Shown one piece after another: positions 31,647 through 45,200 of a stretch of 64,000 bases of DNA. This DNA is from Trebouxia sp. TZW2008 (lineage: Eukaryota > Chlorophyta > Trebouxiophyceae > Trebouxiales > Trebouxiaceae): NCBI GenBank assembly GCA_002118135.1, contig BDIU01000349.1, positions 1 through 64,000 of the forward strand, read 5' to 3'. The notes below the pieces were generated by a model. That model was not told the DNA's origin. It saw only the letters and a list, made by a program, of their open reading frames with translations, and ran no database searches. The position numbers and the translations under genes were made by a program. Position 1 is the first letter of the stretch. Each line of letters begins with the position of its first letter.

Positions 31647-33297
31647 ATGACTGACGTGCCAGCGACACTCATTCTGAAACCTGATGAGCTGCTGTTCTCG
31701 AATGTGCGCCTCAATCAGGTGAGAAAGCCCTCATGCCTTGCCAGTTTGCGTGTGCAGTCCTTGAGCAGCACGGAAACTCCTAGCCTTTTGTGCACAGCAA
31801 GCTGTTTGATCTTGCCAGCTGATATTTAACGACTTCGACGCAGGCTTATTGTCAGACGGTCACGATCACAAACCCGTCAAAGGCAACAGTAGAGGCCACT
31901 CTGCGTGCTGGCAGCTCAGACAGGTATACTGTCTCCCCAACAAAGCTTGTGCTGAAGCCTCAACAAAGCATAGAAGTGGATGTACGCTTGCGCCTCCTGA
32001 GATTTGCACAAAAGCAGAAAGCTCTACATCAGGGACAGCGTGACATATTCCACATCAAGGTAAGGCTGATGCCAGGTCATTCAACAGCACTTTTGGCAAA
32101 ATCATGAGAAAGTTGAAGAAGCAGAATCACTACAACAGCTGCAATCTGCACATGCATCTGGCAGTACATGTAGCATTTTGCTTGCAGATCTGCTGCCAAG
32201 CAGTCAACTGCATCGATTGCTGATGTTCAGGCCGCCTATTTTGAGCAGAAGTTCTATGCCACCTTTTTCCTTGCTCCTGAGGCAGTCAGCGGTCCTGCTT
32301 CTGATGCATCACAGCGCTCAAATAGGCGAGAGTGCACTCGCTCACGCTCTCCTCATCACAGTCCAAGAGATCTGTTAGTCAAGGAGCATGCACCACCTCT
32401 TATGTCAATGGAAGCATCAGCCGTGGTTCAAGACCCCGCCAGCACAGAGCTTCCACCTACAGACGTGCAGCATCAGGCGTCAACAGGGCAGGCACAGTTC
32501 ATGCATCCGTCAGCGGTAGCTAGTATGCACAGCAGAGGCGGCTCTCCTGACCTGTCGCCAAGGGGCGATCTGGAAGCAGATGACCCTCCAACTCCTAGGA
32601 TGTACAAATCCATTGTGCCAGCTGCAGCTGCAAGGAAAACTGTGGTGCAACAGGATGCCAGCCATCATGCCAAGGCATCAGACAAGGCACTTGTGACACA
32701 CCCACAGCGCTACTCTGCTGCAAAGGGGCTCAGTGAAGAAGCAAGCGCAGTTGTCTTACACCAAGGGCATTATGCTTCTGAGACTGGTCATGCCAGCCCG
32801 CCAAGGCATGTTCACGCTCGGGACAAGAGTTCACAGCATGCTCTCGAACAGTTGAAGCAGGATCTCAGGTCAGATATGTAGCTTGGGGTCCATGGTTTGT
32901 CAATCTGCACGCTTTTGCATGTCCTGGATACCCATCTGATGTCATCCTGCCATTATTTGGCTGCAACAAATCACATGCTTATCTAATGACAAATGAAGCA
33001 AGACTTGCCCCTTGGTCCTGCACTGAGAGTGCACACAACAATCCAATTCATATGGTAAACACTCTGCATATGCATGTTATGAGACAGCTTACCTGTGAAG
33101 CCCAAAGAAGCTAGATACACTGCAGGGACAAGGACAATGTCATTGCCATTTTAAAGTCTCAGCTTAATGAGGCAAGGCACAGCATCAGCATGAGTGACAG
33201 GACTTCAAAGGTCACCAGCAGCATTGACACTGCCGGCATGAGCTTGCAAGCACAAAGTCAGGTGGAGAAGCTAGAGGTGCTCAATGCTCAGCTAGAG
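31647..33297 (+). CDS. Giant gene segment A: MSP/ASH-like domain and linker
   Basis: Exons 31647-31718, 31844-32059, 32201-32868 and 33126-33297. The domain reads LILKPDELLFSNVRLNQ, then QTVTITNPSKATVEATLRA, then TVSPTKLVLKPQQSIEVDV and EQKFYATFFLAPE. This is the alternating pattern of an immunoglobulin-like MSP/ASH fold: first strand with P..L.F, N-P-S in the middle, and V.P...L.P.QS.EV. A long Ser/Pro/His-rich linker follows (for example SPHHSPRDLL, SPDLSPRGDLEADDPPTPR), probably disordered and rich in potential phosphorylation sites. Coiled coil starts with LEQLKQDLR and IAILKSQLNEARHS. For exon 3 the start at 32201 keeps phase; the nearer acceptor at 32188 would give an early stop. Confidence 0.8.
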
Positions 33298-36200
33298 GTA
33301 TGCTTTGCTGGCCTTTCAGACTAAATTGTGTACAGCATACATTTGCAATATCAGCAACAGCAGTCAAGTGAGCAGGCATCACAGATAGGTTGAGAAGGTG
33401 CAGCCATACGCTAGGTGCCACCATGACATCTGCTAGACTTGTGCTTTTGCTAGCTCTATATGGTGTGTGCCCCAGCAATAGGTCTTCGAACAGCAGGCAA
33501 TATACACTGGGCCGGGCATCTCGATTATGACAGACATGCAGAGGCTGAACAGGACCCATGCTAGCCAAACGCATGCCTGTTGCAAGGATTTTGGCGGTAG
33601 CATGTTGAACGCATCTTGCAACACTGACACATCATCACATATGCATTCACCTTTTCGCTGCTCTGGTCTTCAACATGCCAGCAGGTTCTGTAGATTGGTT
33701 GACAGGCTTGCCATTCTTGTCTTCTAATGCAGTCATCTACACAATCTTTTTCAGAATGATTTGCCCCTCCTTATTGTCTGCGCTGTTGCAGGGTGCCAAT
33801 GCTGATCTGAGGGACAGGCTGCACGAGGCTTCAGCCCAAGCAGAAGCGGCAAAGGCTCAGGTCACAGCTCTGCAGGGCTTACAGAGCAGCCTGCAAGAGT
33901 CAGCTGGACCCTCAGTAGATGCACTGATGGAGGCTGCAGTTGGAAGGGAGCGTGCCCTGCAGGATGCACGCAACCAGAAGGTCCTGGAGCTGCTCAACAA
34001 CAAGGTTTTGGCTTTATATAATATATTGTGAAGTGCTTGTTGGACTATATGGTGAATTGTTGTCTTGATCAATGGCCTGTTTGTTGTTGTTTGGCAGGCT
34101 GTGAAAGGCATACAAAGCATTTATGGCATTCTGCTGTAAAACGACCATGTATAAGTGTTTCATCTCCCTCCATGCTCAGTACAACGGCTTGGAGTAGCAA
34201 GGGACCTAACTGGTTGGAGACTATTGATTACTCCAGTAATACTTAGCTGGGCCTGCTGAGCCTGTCTAGCACATGGTCACAACAAAATCAATGAAGTCAC
34301 AAGCTCAGCTTGCTGATAAGGGGTGAATCAAGCCTGATTTGTTGCTGCTGCAGGACGAAGTCATTCAGCGCTTTGAGGACCGCTGCACAGAAGCAAACGC
34401 AGAGATTCAGCAGCTGCAAGCCGCAATGCAGGAGAGCACCAAGCGTCTGGAGACAGCTGACAGCAGATTGGCCAGCACAATGGAGTCACGCAACAAGCTG
34501 CGCAAGCAATTGGAGGTCAAGTCCTGTGAGCACACATCTTCACAAGCCTCCCTACAGGCTGAGAATGAGGTCTTGAAGGTGCAGATGCTTGCAGTTCTGA
34601 TCTGCTCTGCTCTGTGCTCGTGTCCCACAAGGCATTTCAGAAACAGGCAGGCAGCAATGTGTCCATCCTTAGTATGCAGCTTGGTACACTCAGCAGCCAA
34701 CAGAAGAGCAATAAGTGCGGTCCAAGCTAGGCATCCCAGATAGCTGTGTATATGCTTGAGTCATCACTGATGATACTCAAAAAGCACTTGTGCAGGACAA
34801 GTTGAGGGAGGCATGCGGCAGGGCATCTGAGAAGGCCCTGTCATCACCTGAGCAGGGCAAGCTGGCAGCTCGGTTGCGGGCTGAGCTGGAGGTGCACAAG
34901 GAGGCTCTGGCTGCTGCAAAGCAGGAGGTAGCCACCCTGGCTAGCAGCCTGGACAAGGCCAATTCATGGATTGAGGTGGGTTGGGCCACTTGCTCGAGTA
35001 TACTGCTGGTTATCTGCTTGTCGTATTGGTGGCTGATGGCACTTCTCACAATTAGCGTGGACAAGGCCAAGTGATGGTTTCAGGAGGATCAAGCCACTTG
35101 CTCCATCAGACAAGACACCACTTTATTGCATGTAGCCGGCTGGGCAAGGCCAGCTCATGGATTGAGGTGGGTCAAGCCACTTGTTCGTTCAGACATGATG
35201 ATAACTTGCACATCAGAGCAGTCTCTGATGGCAGCTCTGCCCACTAGCACAATTTGCCTGATACACAAAGAGTATCTACTGCCTTGCCAAAGATCAGCAA
35301 CTCGCTGAGCAAGCACAAACAGCAGCACTCCTCAGCGAACAGGGCTCACGTCAATGAGAATGCTTCTGCACAACTTACTGATTTGCAACATGCGCTTCTG
35401 CAGAGCCTGAATAATGGGCTGGCTGGGAAAGACCAAGACCTGCAGGCCCAGCAGGAGCGTCACCTCGCCAAAGATCAGCAGCTCGCTGAGCTTGCACAGC
35501 AGATAGAGCAGCTTGAAAGCACTGCAGAGGCCCAGCAGCAGGCAGAGACAGCCAGGAAGGTTCAGCAGTCACATGATTGGGCTGTCAATGTGTCGCTGGA
35601 CCAGGGCATGGGTGATGGGCCAGTCCCAAGAGTGCCCTCTAGCCCCAGGGCGCTTAGACAGAGGGTACTGGTGCTAGAGGTACAGGCCCAGGAGACAATC
35701 ACATGCCTTGCGATAGCTCTTACCCACTCAGCAAGCATCAATGAATTGAAATGTCCCATCTGTACCATGCAGGTCAGCTCAATCAGAAGTCTGCAGCATT
35801 GCAAGCCAGGACAAATATTGTACTCACTGCAGCTTTACAGATTCTGAGTCAACCGTGCGGCATTTGAGATGTTGATCAAGCTTCCAGCACAAGTGTTCAG
35901 CATTCAAAGCCAGCAAAGTGTGATGACATGTTGTGAGATCATAGCTGAATGCAGGGAGCCAATGAGAAGCTGGAGAAGGCATTGATGGCGGCACATTCGC
36001 ATAAGCCATTCAGCAACAGCTATGGTGCCATTACTTCTGCTGAGACAGGTGAGACTCAGCATTGATTGACCCCGTTGCTATGTGTGCACTACGAGCCATG
36101 ATTTGTAACATTGCTTGGTTGAGATGAACTGATTTTGACCATGCAATGATTTACGGCATGATCCAGCACGGCACGGCACGGCACAGCACAGCACAGCACA

Positions 36201-39200
36201 GCACAATGGTCCACAAGCCATGCCCAGCATAGGAAGTCATTGCCACATGCAGTGTGCTAGACTCTGCTTTCGCAATATTGCCTTGACATCAGCATCAGAG
36301 CATGTGTGCCTACTTATCCAGTGCCGCCCACCGAAAAGGTCACAGCAGCTTTTGCCATTTGGAATGCTTCTTCATCTTGTCAACTGATGCTTGCAGGAGG
36401 CTCTGCAGCGTTTGAGGCCACCATCCAAAGCCTCAGATCCCTTTTGGCAGACAGAGAACAGCAGCTTGGCAGATTGGAGGCTGACCTGGCAGTGGCCAGA
36501 GCCTACTCAGGGTCCAGTCAGCGCCTAGTCAGCGAGTCAGCTCAGGGTGAGTCTGACCTCAGGATCGAGCTGGACATGCTGAGGCAGAGGCTAAGTGAGA
36601 AGGAGGCTCAGGTTGTCAGCGGGGAGGAGCGGCTATCCCGCCTTGAGGCAGTCCACAGAGTTGCCCAGGTCTGAAACGGGTGACAGAGAGAGCACATGTT
36701 TCTGTTAATTGTAACAAAGCTATTGCAATAGAGCTACCACTACAAAACAGCTGGCATACGCCTGCACTTAATGCTGCATCATGTGCGCATGGTACATGCC
36801 ATCCTACTGCAGAGGTCCTTTCAACAAAGTGATCTGAAATGGAATGGAGTCTATTCAGTACACAACAGGGTTCGAGGTCTGTTTTGTTTCACAGCGGGAT
36901 CGCAGCAGAGTCGCTGCAGGTGTCATCATGTGCTTGCAATCAGGGCTGCATTTCCTGCAGATACAAGGATGGGTTCATCCCGTATTGTCTGGCAAAGCAA
37001 TCAGAACAAAATGCAATTACACTGTGTTCAGCAGCGCTAGCAGGCTCAGCTCAGATACCGCTCTGATCACAGCATGACACATTCTCTCCATACATAGCTG
37101 ATACATATAGCCCAAGGGCAAAAGTATCTTATTTGTGCTCTGCAACAAAATAATCAAGGTACTGTTCATTGTGGTCATACTCACATTGTTGTTTGTCCTG
37201 CTATGTACAGTTATACCACTGTGTGTGCTGTACAGGAGACTGCGCTGAGAAGTGAGACACAGCTGGAGTCGACCAGGCGTAGCCTGCTGGAGCTGGACGA
37301 GGACAAGCAGGCTGGCAAAGAAGAGGCAGAGTCTGCTAGGTCAGCGCCTGGCTGCTTGCTGCCCATGCACTACATTGTCTGCCGATGCTTCGTGGTGAGC
37401 ATGTCACCACTGCCTGCACAGGTAGCTGAGCTTGGTGCTGTGCCTGACATACAAGTGAGACCATAAGCTGAATGCAATCGTATTGCCTGTATCATAGTCA
37501 AATTCTGCCAAAACCATGCGTGACTGTTTAGCAGAATGCTATAATGGTCAGTCACTTTGTATCAACTGTGTGCAGGGCATTGGCCTTAAGGTTGAATGCC
37601 AGAGTCAGTGAGCTCACCTTAGCAGCTGAGTGCGCTCGCACTGATGGTGAGTCAGCCAGGGCTGAGCTTGAGCGTGTCCACCAGCGGCATCAGGATGATA
37701 TACAAGCTTTGGAAAAACGCCAAAAGCAGCTTGTGGCTGCATTGAAGGCAGTAGGAGCTCAGACTACACCACTGGGCCTCGGTAATACTGCTATCACAAG
37801 CAGCGCGGCAGGCAACAGAGCACACACTAGTGATGTGGGTGGCAACATGGCACACCTTCATAGTGCACCAAGCAGCAATGTCAATGCTAAAATTTTTGGC
37901 AGTGGCATTGCCAATGGCAGCCATGTATGTGGTGACAGCGCTGACCTGAATGACCTGAACAACAGCAACCTAGCTTCCTGGGAGGGTGGGGTGATAGGGG
38001 GTCAAGGCGGGATGACCCCAACAGAGCAGCCGTCAGATGCCCTTCTTGCTGTCAGAGACAGGAACCAGGTTCAGGCTGTTGAAGAAGCTGAGCTGGCTGT
38101 GGCAGTCATGCAGGTGATGCATCAGCCTTGCTCCCAAACCCTGCCCCAGATGTTCAATGATGCTACCCCCTTGATGCTTTTTCCTGCTGTGTCTACATAC
38201 CATGCTTGTGATCAGCCAATGGCAAAAGTTGTACAAAGATTTGTACACTGTATTGTCTAATCCTTGCAGTTCTCAGAGCTCACAATTTCTTGACGCAATG
38301 CAAAATCAGGTGCTGCCTTGCCAGCCATTGCATAGTTGCACATCATAATGGCAGCGTATAAAAATACTCATCTTGCAATGGGCAGACATGTTTGCTGCTA
38401 CTGCATCACCTTCTGAGCAACCGTTCCAACTTGAAGCAGCACATGACTTTGCTCCAAATGCTTGTTCAGGCCAAGCTAGTGGAGGCTGTTGGCAGCCAGA
38501 GGGAAGCTGCCCGCCAGCTGCAGCAGGCTCAGCAGGCATTTGATAGCGAGCGTGCCCATCTGGAGCAGCAGGTGCGCATGAGCAAGGAGGAAGGCTCAGT
38601 GCGCATACAGACTCTTGAAGACACCATCAGGAAACTGGGCAATCGCAGTGACCTGCATCAGGTAGGCTCTGATTTGATACTATCAAACACTGCACAAACC
38701 AAAGCAATATATCGGGCTGCACAAAGTGCCCATCTGAAGCAGTAGGCCTGAACATTTACCAGCAATTATGAAAAAGCACACTACATCATGTGCTTGTCTA
38801 AAGCAGCAGGCGCGCATGAGCAAGGAGGACGGCTGAGTGCGCATGCAGACTCTTAAGACACTAACAGGAAGCTCAGCAACCGCAGTGACCTTCATCAAAT
38901 GGGCTCTAAACTTCTGCAATCAAACACTTCACTCAAAAGATCAAGAGTAGACTGCACCATGTGCCCATCTGGGGCAGCAGGCGCATATTTTTCCACTTAA
39001 CAGCTCACAACCAGAAACAAAGATAGACTACATTGCGTGCTTCTCCAAGCAGCAGGTGCGCATGAGCGAGGAGGACAGGTCAGTACACATTCAGACCCTC
39101 AAGACACCATCAGGTAACTTGGCAACTGCAATGATTTGTATTAGGTATGTTTCGACCAATCTGTCTGTTGCGTCTGCAGGAGCTCGCACAACTAGGCAGC

Positions 39201-42200
39201 AAAGCCTCTTTCCTGCACCGCACTGAAGCCCTGCAGTTTGCTGAGCTTGCAGTGCAACAGGTTCTGACTTTAGTCTGAGCATTCTGTGTGCAGGAGCTGG
39301 CACAGCATGGCTGTGCAACCTTCTTCCCAAATCACACTGAAGCACCCTATTTGCCAGGCTTTGAATGCAACAGTATCTGACTTGGTCTGTCCATTGTGTG
39401 TGCTGACCCTGGCACAGCATGGCGGCGAAGCCTCCTTCGTGCATCACTCTGAAGCGCTCAATTTGCCAGGCTTTCAATGCAACAGTAGCTGGCTTTAGTC
39501 TGATCATTTTGTGTGCAGAAGCTGGCACGGCCGGGGGGTGAAGCCTCCTTCCCGCGCTGCATTGAAGCTCTCATTTTTGCCAAGCATCCAATGCAACAGT
39601 ATCTGATGCTGGTCTGACCACCATGTATGCAGGCGCTGGGCCTTGAAGCCTCCTTCCTTTATCACTCCAAAGCACTCCATTTACCAAGTCTTCAAAGCAA
39701 CAGCATGTGATTTTGGTCTCTCCATCATGTGTGCAGGAGCTGGCGCGGCTGGGGGGTGAAGCCTCCTTCCTACGCCGCACTGAAGCCCGCCTCAAGTCCA
39801 ACCTGGGCTTTGCTGAAGACCGCACAGCCGAGCTGCAGAGGGAGGTCACCATCCTCAGGCAACAGGTGGCCAGCTATGAAGCCAGTGAGCATGAAGCGCA
39901 GCTACTGGAAGATGTGCAGCGCTCTGTAACCAGACAGAGCAGCACTGGTGGCAACATTGCTGCCAAGATGTCTGGTGAGGCTCAGTTAGGCTTATCCGTG
40001 CTTGAGCCAGGTCAAAAAGCAGAGATCTGTTCACCTGCACTGTCATTGGCATGTCCGTGAGCATCAAGTGCAGCTGCTGGAAGATGAGCAGCGCTCTGTG
40101 ACTAAACAGAGCAACACTGGTGGCAACATTGCCGCCAAGTTGTCCGGTGAGGCTCAGTGGCATTGGTGAGAAGCATATTGCAAAGTACTTTGTTTGTCAC
40201 CCTCGTCATGACATGCCTGTCAGTGAGCATGGAACCCAGCTGCTGGAAGACATGCAGCGCTCTGTCACCAGGCAGAGCAGTGCTGCCAAGGTGTCTGGTA
40301 AGGGTTCATTTTGCTCAGCTGTGCTTGAAGCATGCCACTCTGATTACCTTGTTATCATGAACTGCTTGTTAGTTAGATTGCAGAACAGCTCTCTGTCACC
40401 CGGCAGAGGAGTGCTGGTGGCGACATTGCTGCCAAGATGTCTAGTGAGGCTTGGTTATGCCTATCTCTGCATGTTGGCTTTTGCATGCCAGAGCTGAGCA
40501 TACGCCAATGTCTGTCATGTCTGGTGCAGGGTTTTCCAGGGAATTGAGCAGCGAGGGCAGTCAGCCACACATTGTGGCCAGGCTGGTGGAACGGGCTGAA
40601 TGCAGTGAGCTGCAGCTTGCACAAGTCCATCAGGAGCTCAAAGCCCTCAAGGCGGTGGCCACTGCCAGGGCAGCGGCAGAAGGCGCTGGCACCTCAGCTG
40701 CAATGTCAGCTGCACAGGTGCAAGTCTAGTCTCACCTTTTATAATGACTACATTAGTAACAAAACCTTGTCCTTGAACCAAGTTGTCCTTGCTCAGAGAC
40801 ACCACTGCAGTCAGAATGCAATGCTTGGTCCCTGTTGGCCTTGTCACTACATGAAAGATGTTCTTATAAAGAGAGATCACTGTATAGTGTTCCAGATGCA
40901 CTGGCTCGCTCCCTGTGGGACAGTTTGCACATAGTACTTTTTGCTTGAATGCAAGCCTGTCCATTCCAGCATCAGCTTTGCTGGGCTGCTGCATGCAGCG
41001 GCAACACTCAGAGATTTTTAGCTTCAATATTGCATAGCAGCATTTATTTAGGCAACATAACAAACCTTTTCTGGCATGCCATCTCAGATACTGGTTCAGG
41101 TGATGGAAGAGCGCACAGGAGATCTGCAACGGCAGCTGCTGCTGGCTCAGTCTGAGTTAAAGGCTGTCAAGGAGGACGCACAGATCCAGGAACTGGATAA
41201 AGCCCATCTGCATACTCAGTTGGCAGGTGAGCTTGAGTGTAGACTGTGGCATTGTATCAGCTCACAATACAGGTTTTATGCAGCATTGCAATGAACTTTG
41301 CAGCTCATTCCTGCTGCTGCCTCTGTTGCTGGTCTGGTGCTGGCTGTTGGTCATGGTGTATGTGATCTGCGTGATCTGAGATGGAGTGACCCTCAACAGT
41401 GTCCTGTACATTGTCAGCGCTAGGAGCTTGACCTAAACCAGCTGACGATCAATGACAACATCCCACAACTTTGCTATGTGCAGTCAACAAGATGGGCCAC
41501 ACCTGCGCAACAAGACTTGCAAGCTGTTGCCTTCATCAGCTGGTAGATCCTTCTTTGTGCACTCATGCATAAATGACCACAGGCTGCTGCCTCATGCTAC
41601 AGTCATGCATGTATAAACATTTATGCACATACATACCCATACTACTGTGTCATCACAATGCTCAAGGCTCTTTGATGCCAGTGCTGCCCATCATGTGTAG
41701 AGGCTTCCAGAGAGGTGGCTGCTGCCCAGTCACGCGTAGCAGACACTGCACGCTCCAACTACAGCTCAGCCGTGGTAGCAGTGCCGCAGCGCCCAGGCGA
41801 CAGCCATGATTGCTACAAGCAGCAGTCCCAAGCTGCTCGCCAGAAGGCGGAAGTTGAGAGGCGTGCTGAGTCATGTCAGGCAGCTCAGCAGGAAGCTGAG
41901 CAGAAACTGCAGATGGCGCAACTGGACCTAACGCGTCTCAAGGTGAGTTCAGGGTTGTACCTTACTTTCGTATGTACGCATGGTCGTTGGATGCAAAACG
42001 CATGGCCTGGTGCTGTGATTACGGCTCATACTACAGTACAATGTTATGTCGGTGAAACAACAAGGCAGTCATTCTGCCTGTCCCTGTCTGACCATTTGTC
42101 CGTGTCTGCAGCAGTACAAAGATGGCCTGACTGGTGATGCCCTTGCTCTGTATCAGTAATGTAGTACACTTTTCCCAAAGAAGACGTGATGATCAGAGCA

Positions 42201-45200
42201 GCCAATTCATGTTGCTGCTGAAGCACGGTCAAGGTGTGAAGCAATGTCAGCTGCACCAGTGACTACTGATACTACAGAGCAAGCTGGAGGCAAGAACCAA
42301 GGCCCTCACGCATGCTGAGAAAGCAGCAGCGCAGCAGGCAGAGCAGGCACAGCATGAGCTGTCTGTAGCCCGGCGAGAGTGTGAGCGGAACGCTGGCGAT
42401 GCTGAAGACCGTAAAGTGCAGCTGTCAGTCCTGGTTGAGACAGTGGAAACCCTTCAGGCTGGTACTCCTGGTGAGTCCTAAAGAGCTTTTAATACCAGTC
42501 CTTGGACTTGCAGATGAGGTTTGAGACCAGCCCTTGGACATGCAATGAAACATGTGACAGCCAGATGTTAAATGCTGTTGCACAGTTGGCAGCTTGGGCG
42601 GGCCGTTTAGCATCTTGATCAGCTGTCCTTGCCCTGGAGCTGTTAACTGTTGACAGGCCGACTGCTGATGATGCAGCAAGCTTCTAATAGGGCGGGGCAT
42701 GATGTGCAGGTGAGAAGGAGCAGCGTGTGGTGTCGCTGACAGCTCAGCTGACCACTGCGCGCATGCAGGAAGCTGCCTCTGAGCGTAGGTATGTGCCCAA
42801 CACCTCTGGACGCACAGCACATGCCTTGCACCTGCCAATTTCGAACGGCCCAATTCTCAGCTCTGTCCTGTTGTCTGGCACAAAGTTGAGCCCCAAAACA
42901 GGCTCACTGCAGCACTGTTGTCTGCATGCATTGCAGTTGGATGAGCTGAATGAGGCTGTCCACTCTCCACAGCGTTTCTGCTGTTGCTGCTGCAACTCAC
43001 CTAGGGTGTGCCTGCGCCCCTCACTGAACACCTGTTCATGTGCGCTGCGCCCATCTGTGAGCATCCCTGCATGTGTGTGGTGCCACAGGGCGTCTCAGCT
43101 ACAGTGTGAGGTCGAAGAGCAGACTATGCAGCTGCAGAAGCTGCAGCATGAGCTAGACAAGGCACAGCAGAGCCTCGCTGAGAAGGAGCTAGAGGTGACT
43201 GTTGGCAAGGCCGCTGCTGAGGCACATGCGAGAGACATCAGTGGCCTGAAGGGCGAGCTGAAGGCTCATGCTGAGGCCAGCCTCAAGGTTGCTCACTTCT
43301 TTTTGCATTTATGCATCTGAACAGGGCCGTTGGCTTTGTCATTTGCTGTTGCATGCAAACCCCCTAGTTAAAGCAGATGCCCAAAGGCGGACTCATGACA
43401 TACATACATACATTGCGTGTCATTCTAGTGATGCCATGTGGATTTCACAATTCAGCTTCATGCTGCCTGGCAAACAGGTCATACATCTTGGCAAACACAA
43501 GCACCCTTAGCGACAATTGCAATGTTGCAAGGCTTGGCATCAGTCTCTTGCAATGACTCCAGCAACAGCTCAGCATCAGTGGGTGTTGTTAAGGACATAG
43601 CCTTCTTACATTGGTGTAAGTGATGTGTTACTTCTACATTGCAGGCAGCTCGTGAGGTTGATGATGCCAGGCATGAGGCAAGTAAGGCAGAGGCTGAGGT
43701 GGCAGGCATGAGGGCAGCTTTGGATTCTGCGAGAGCTCGTCATTTTGAGCAGCTGACACAGTGAGCAACCCCTTTATGCCGCAGCAACATAGTCTGATAT
43801 ATGCTTCAAAAGCAGAGATGCATGAGCGTTGACCTGAGTCGCCAATCATGTACAGCCTTGCATGCTTTTGTGTCTCTTGAGTGACGAAGAGCGTCGCAAT
43901 TCGCAGTCCTTCTTAACACTTCACTCAAGAACATCATGATGTTGCAAGCCTGCTTCAGTGTTCAAGCCACACGATTTCACATCATCCTGCTTTTAGTAGT
44001 CTGCCTGCATGCAAGAAGCTGTATACACAGAACTTTATCACATTGTTGTGCAGAGAGCGTGGAGATGCAGCTGCAAGTCTGCGCCAAGCCAAGGCAGCGT
44101 CCAGCCTGACCTCAGCCCTCAACACCAGCTCGCCTGATTCTGACGCCTTGACACTCTCAGCAGGCATTGACACGCTTGTTGCAGCTTTGAAAGCAGGCAG
44201 GAACAGTGCTGAGGGCACCCTCAGTGCAGAGAGCTCTGCTTCTACAGATATGACAAAAGGTTGATTACGCCTGCTGTGCTTGATGACTCACGTTCTCCCC
44301 CTTCAGCTGAGCTTCAGCCCGCATAACAGAAGTGCTCTTATAAACTTAGACTGTTGCTGCAAAGCAGGCAGGTGTTGCGTAGCCACCGCAAGAGCTTGAG
44401 TAGCCTGTGCAGTGCACCTACAGTCACAGTCTTCTAGACCAGCCTTGATGACAATGCATCAGTCTTCATCAGCATGTATCAGATTCAATGTTGTGTGTCA
44501 AGCTCAAATAAACGCCTCAGGCTTTAATAATGTGCCCCAAAAATTAGCACTATATACTGGTGCTTTGCCATCTTGAGCTAGTCTTTTGGGGATTTCTGCA
44601 GGAGATGGTGACATTCCTCACAGGGTGGTACGCCGCATGAAGACAATGCTGATGGAGGCCCAGGCGGCCAGCTCCAAGGCTCAAGCAGACCAGCGCATCA
44701 TTGCTGCTGAGCACGCAGCACTGCTGAGCAGAGTCAGGCAAGTACACAGTCATAGCATGCATTCACCTCACCAAATGAAGACTCTCATATCAGATGAGAT
44801 CTGTGTGCTATACGTGCAGCTGCTGTTCATGAGCTGTGTGCAGACTGTCTTGCATGTTTTGGCAGTGCTTCATGTATCTTTCAAATCGCTGTGCCTACGC
44901 ATGAACAGCCAAGATGATCTGGAGACTCATGTCAGCGCAATTGCAAAGCGACATGGCATGTATGCGCTAGCTGCATGCAACAGCATTGCTCATTCAACAG
45001 CTCTCTTTGCAAAATTGTTTGTTGCATAGCATGAAGTCAATGCAATGGCATTTAAAGCAATGCAGCAATGACGTCACCGCCATCTTGTGCGTGAGCTTGC
45101 TGCATGTCAAAGTTGTTCTGACCTCATGCATTGCTGGTACACATGTATCTATGAGAACAGTCACTGACCTGCAGACCACTTGAAATGGCGCTTGAGTGCA

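Noticed and set aside
35248..35403. Longer version of giant-gene exon 8 starting at 35248
   Set aside because: The extra part includes an out-of-frame ghost of the exon's own sequence (35286-35330), while the CTTCTGCAG acceptor at 35403 is in phase and far stronger.
39180..40450. CRISPR array or VNTR gene
   Set aside because: The spaced repeats are eukaryotic intron/exon units with splice sites and matching coding exon text; spacer lengths and repeats do not fit CRISPR, and no cas genes exist.
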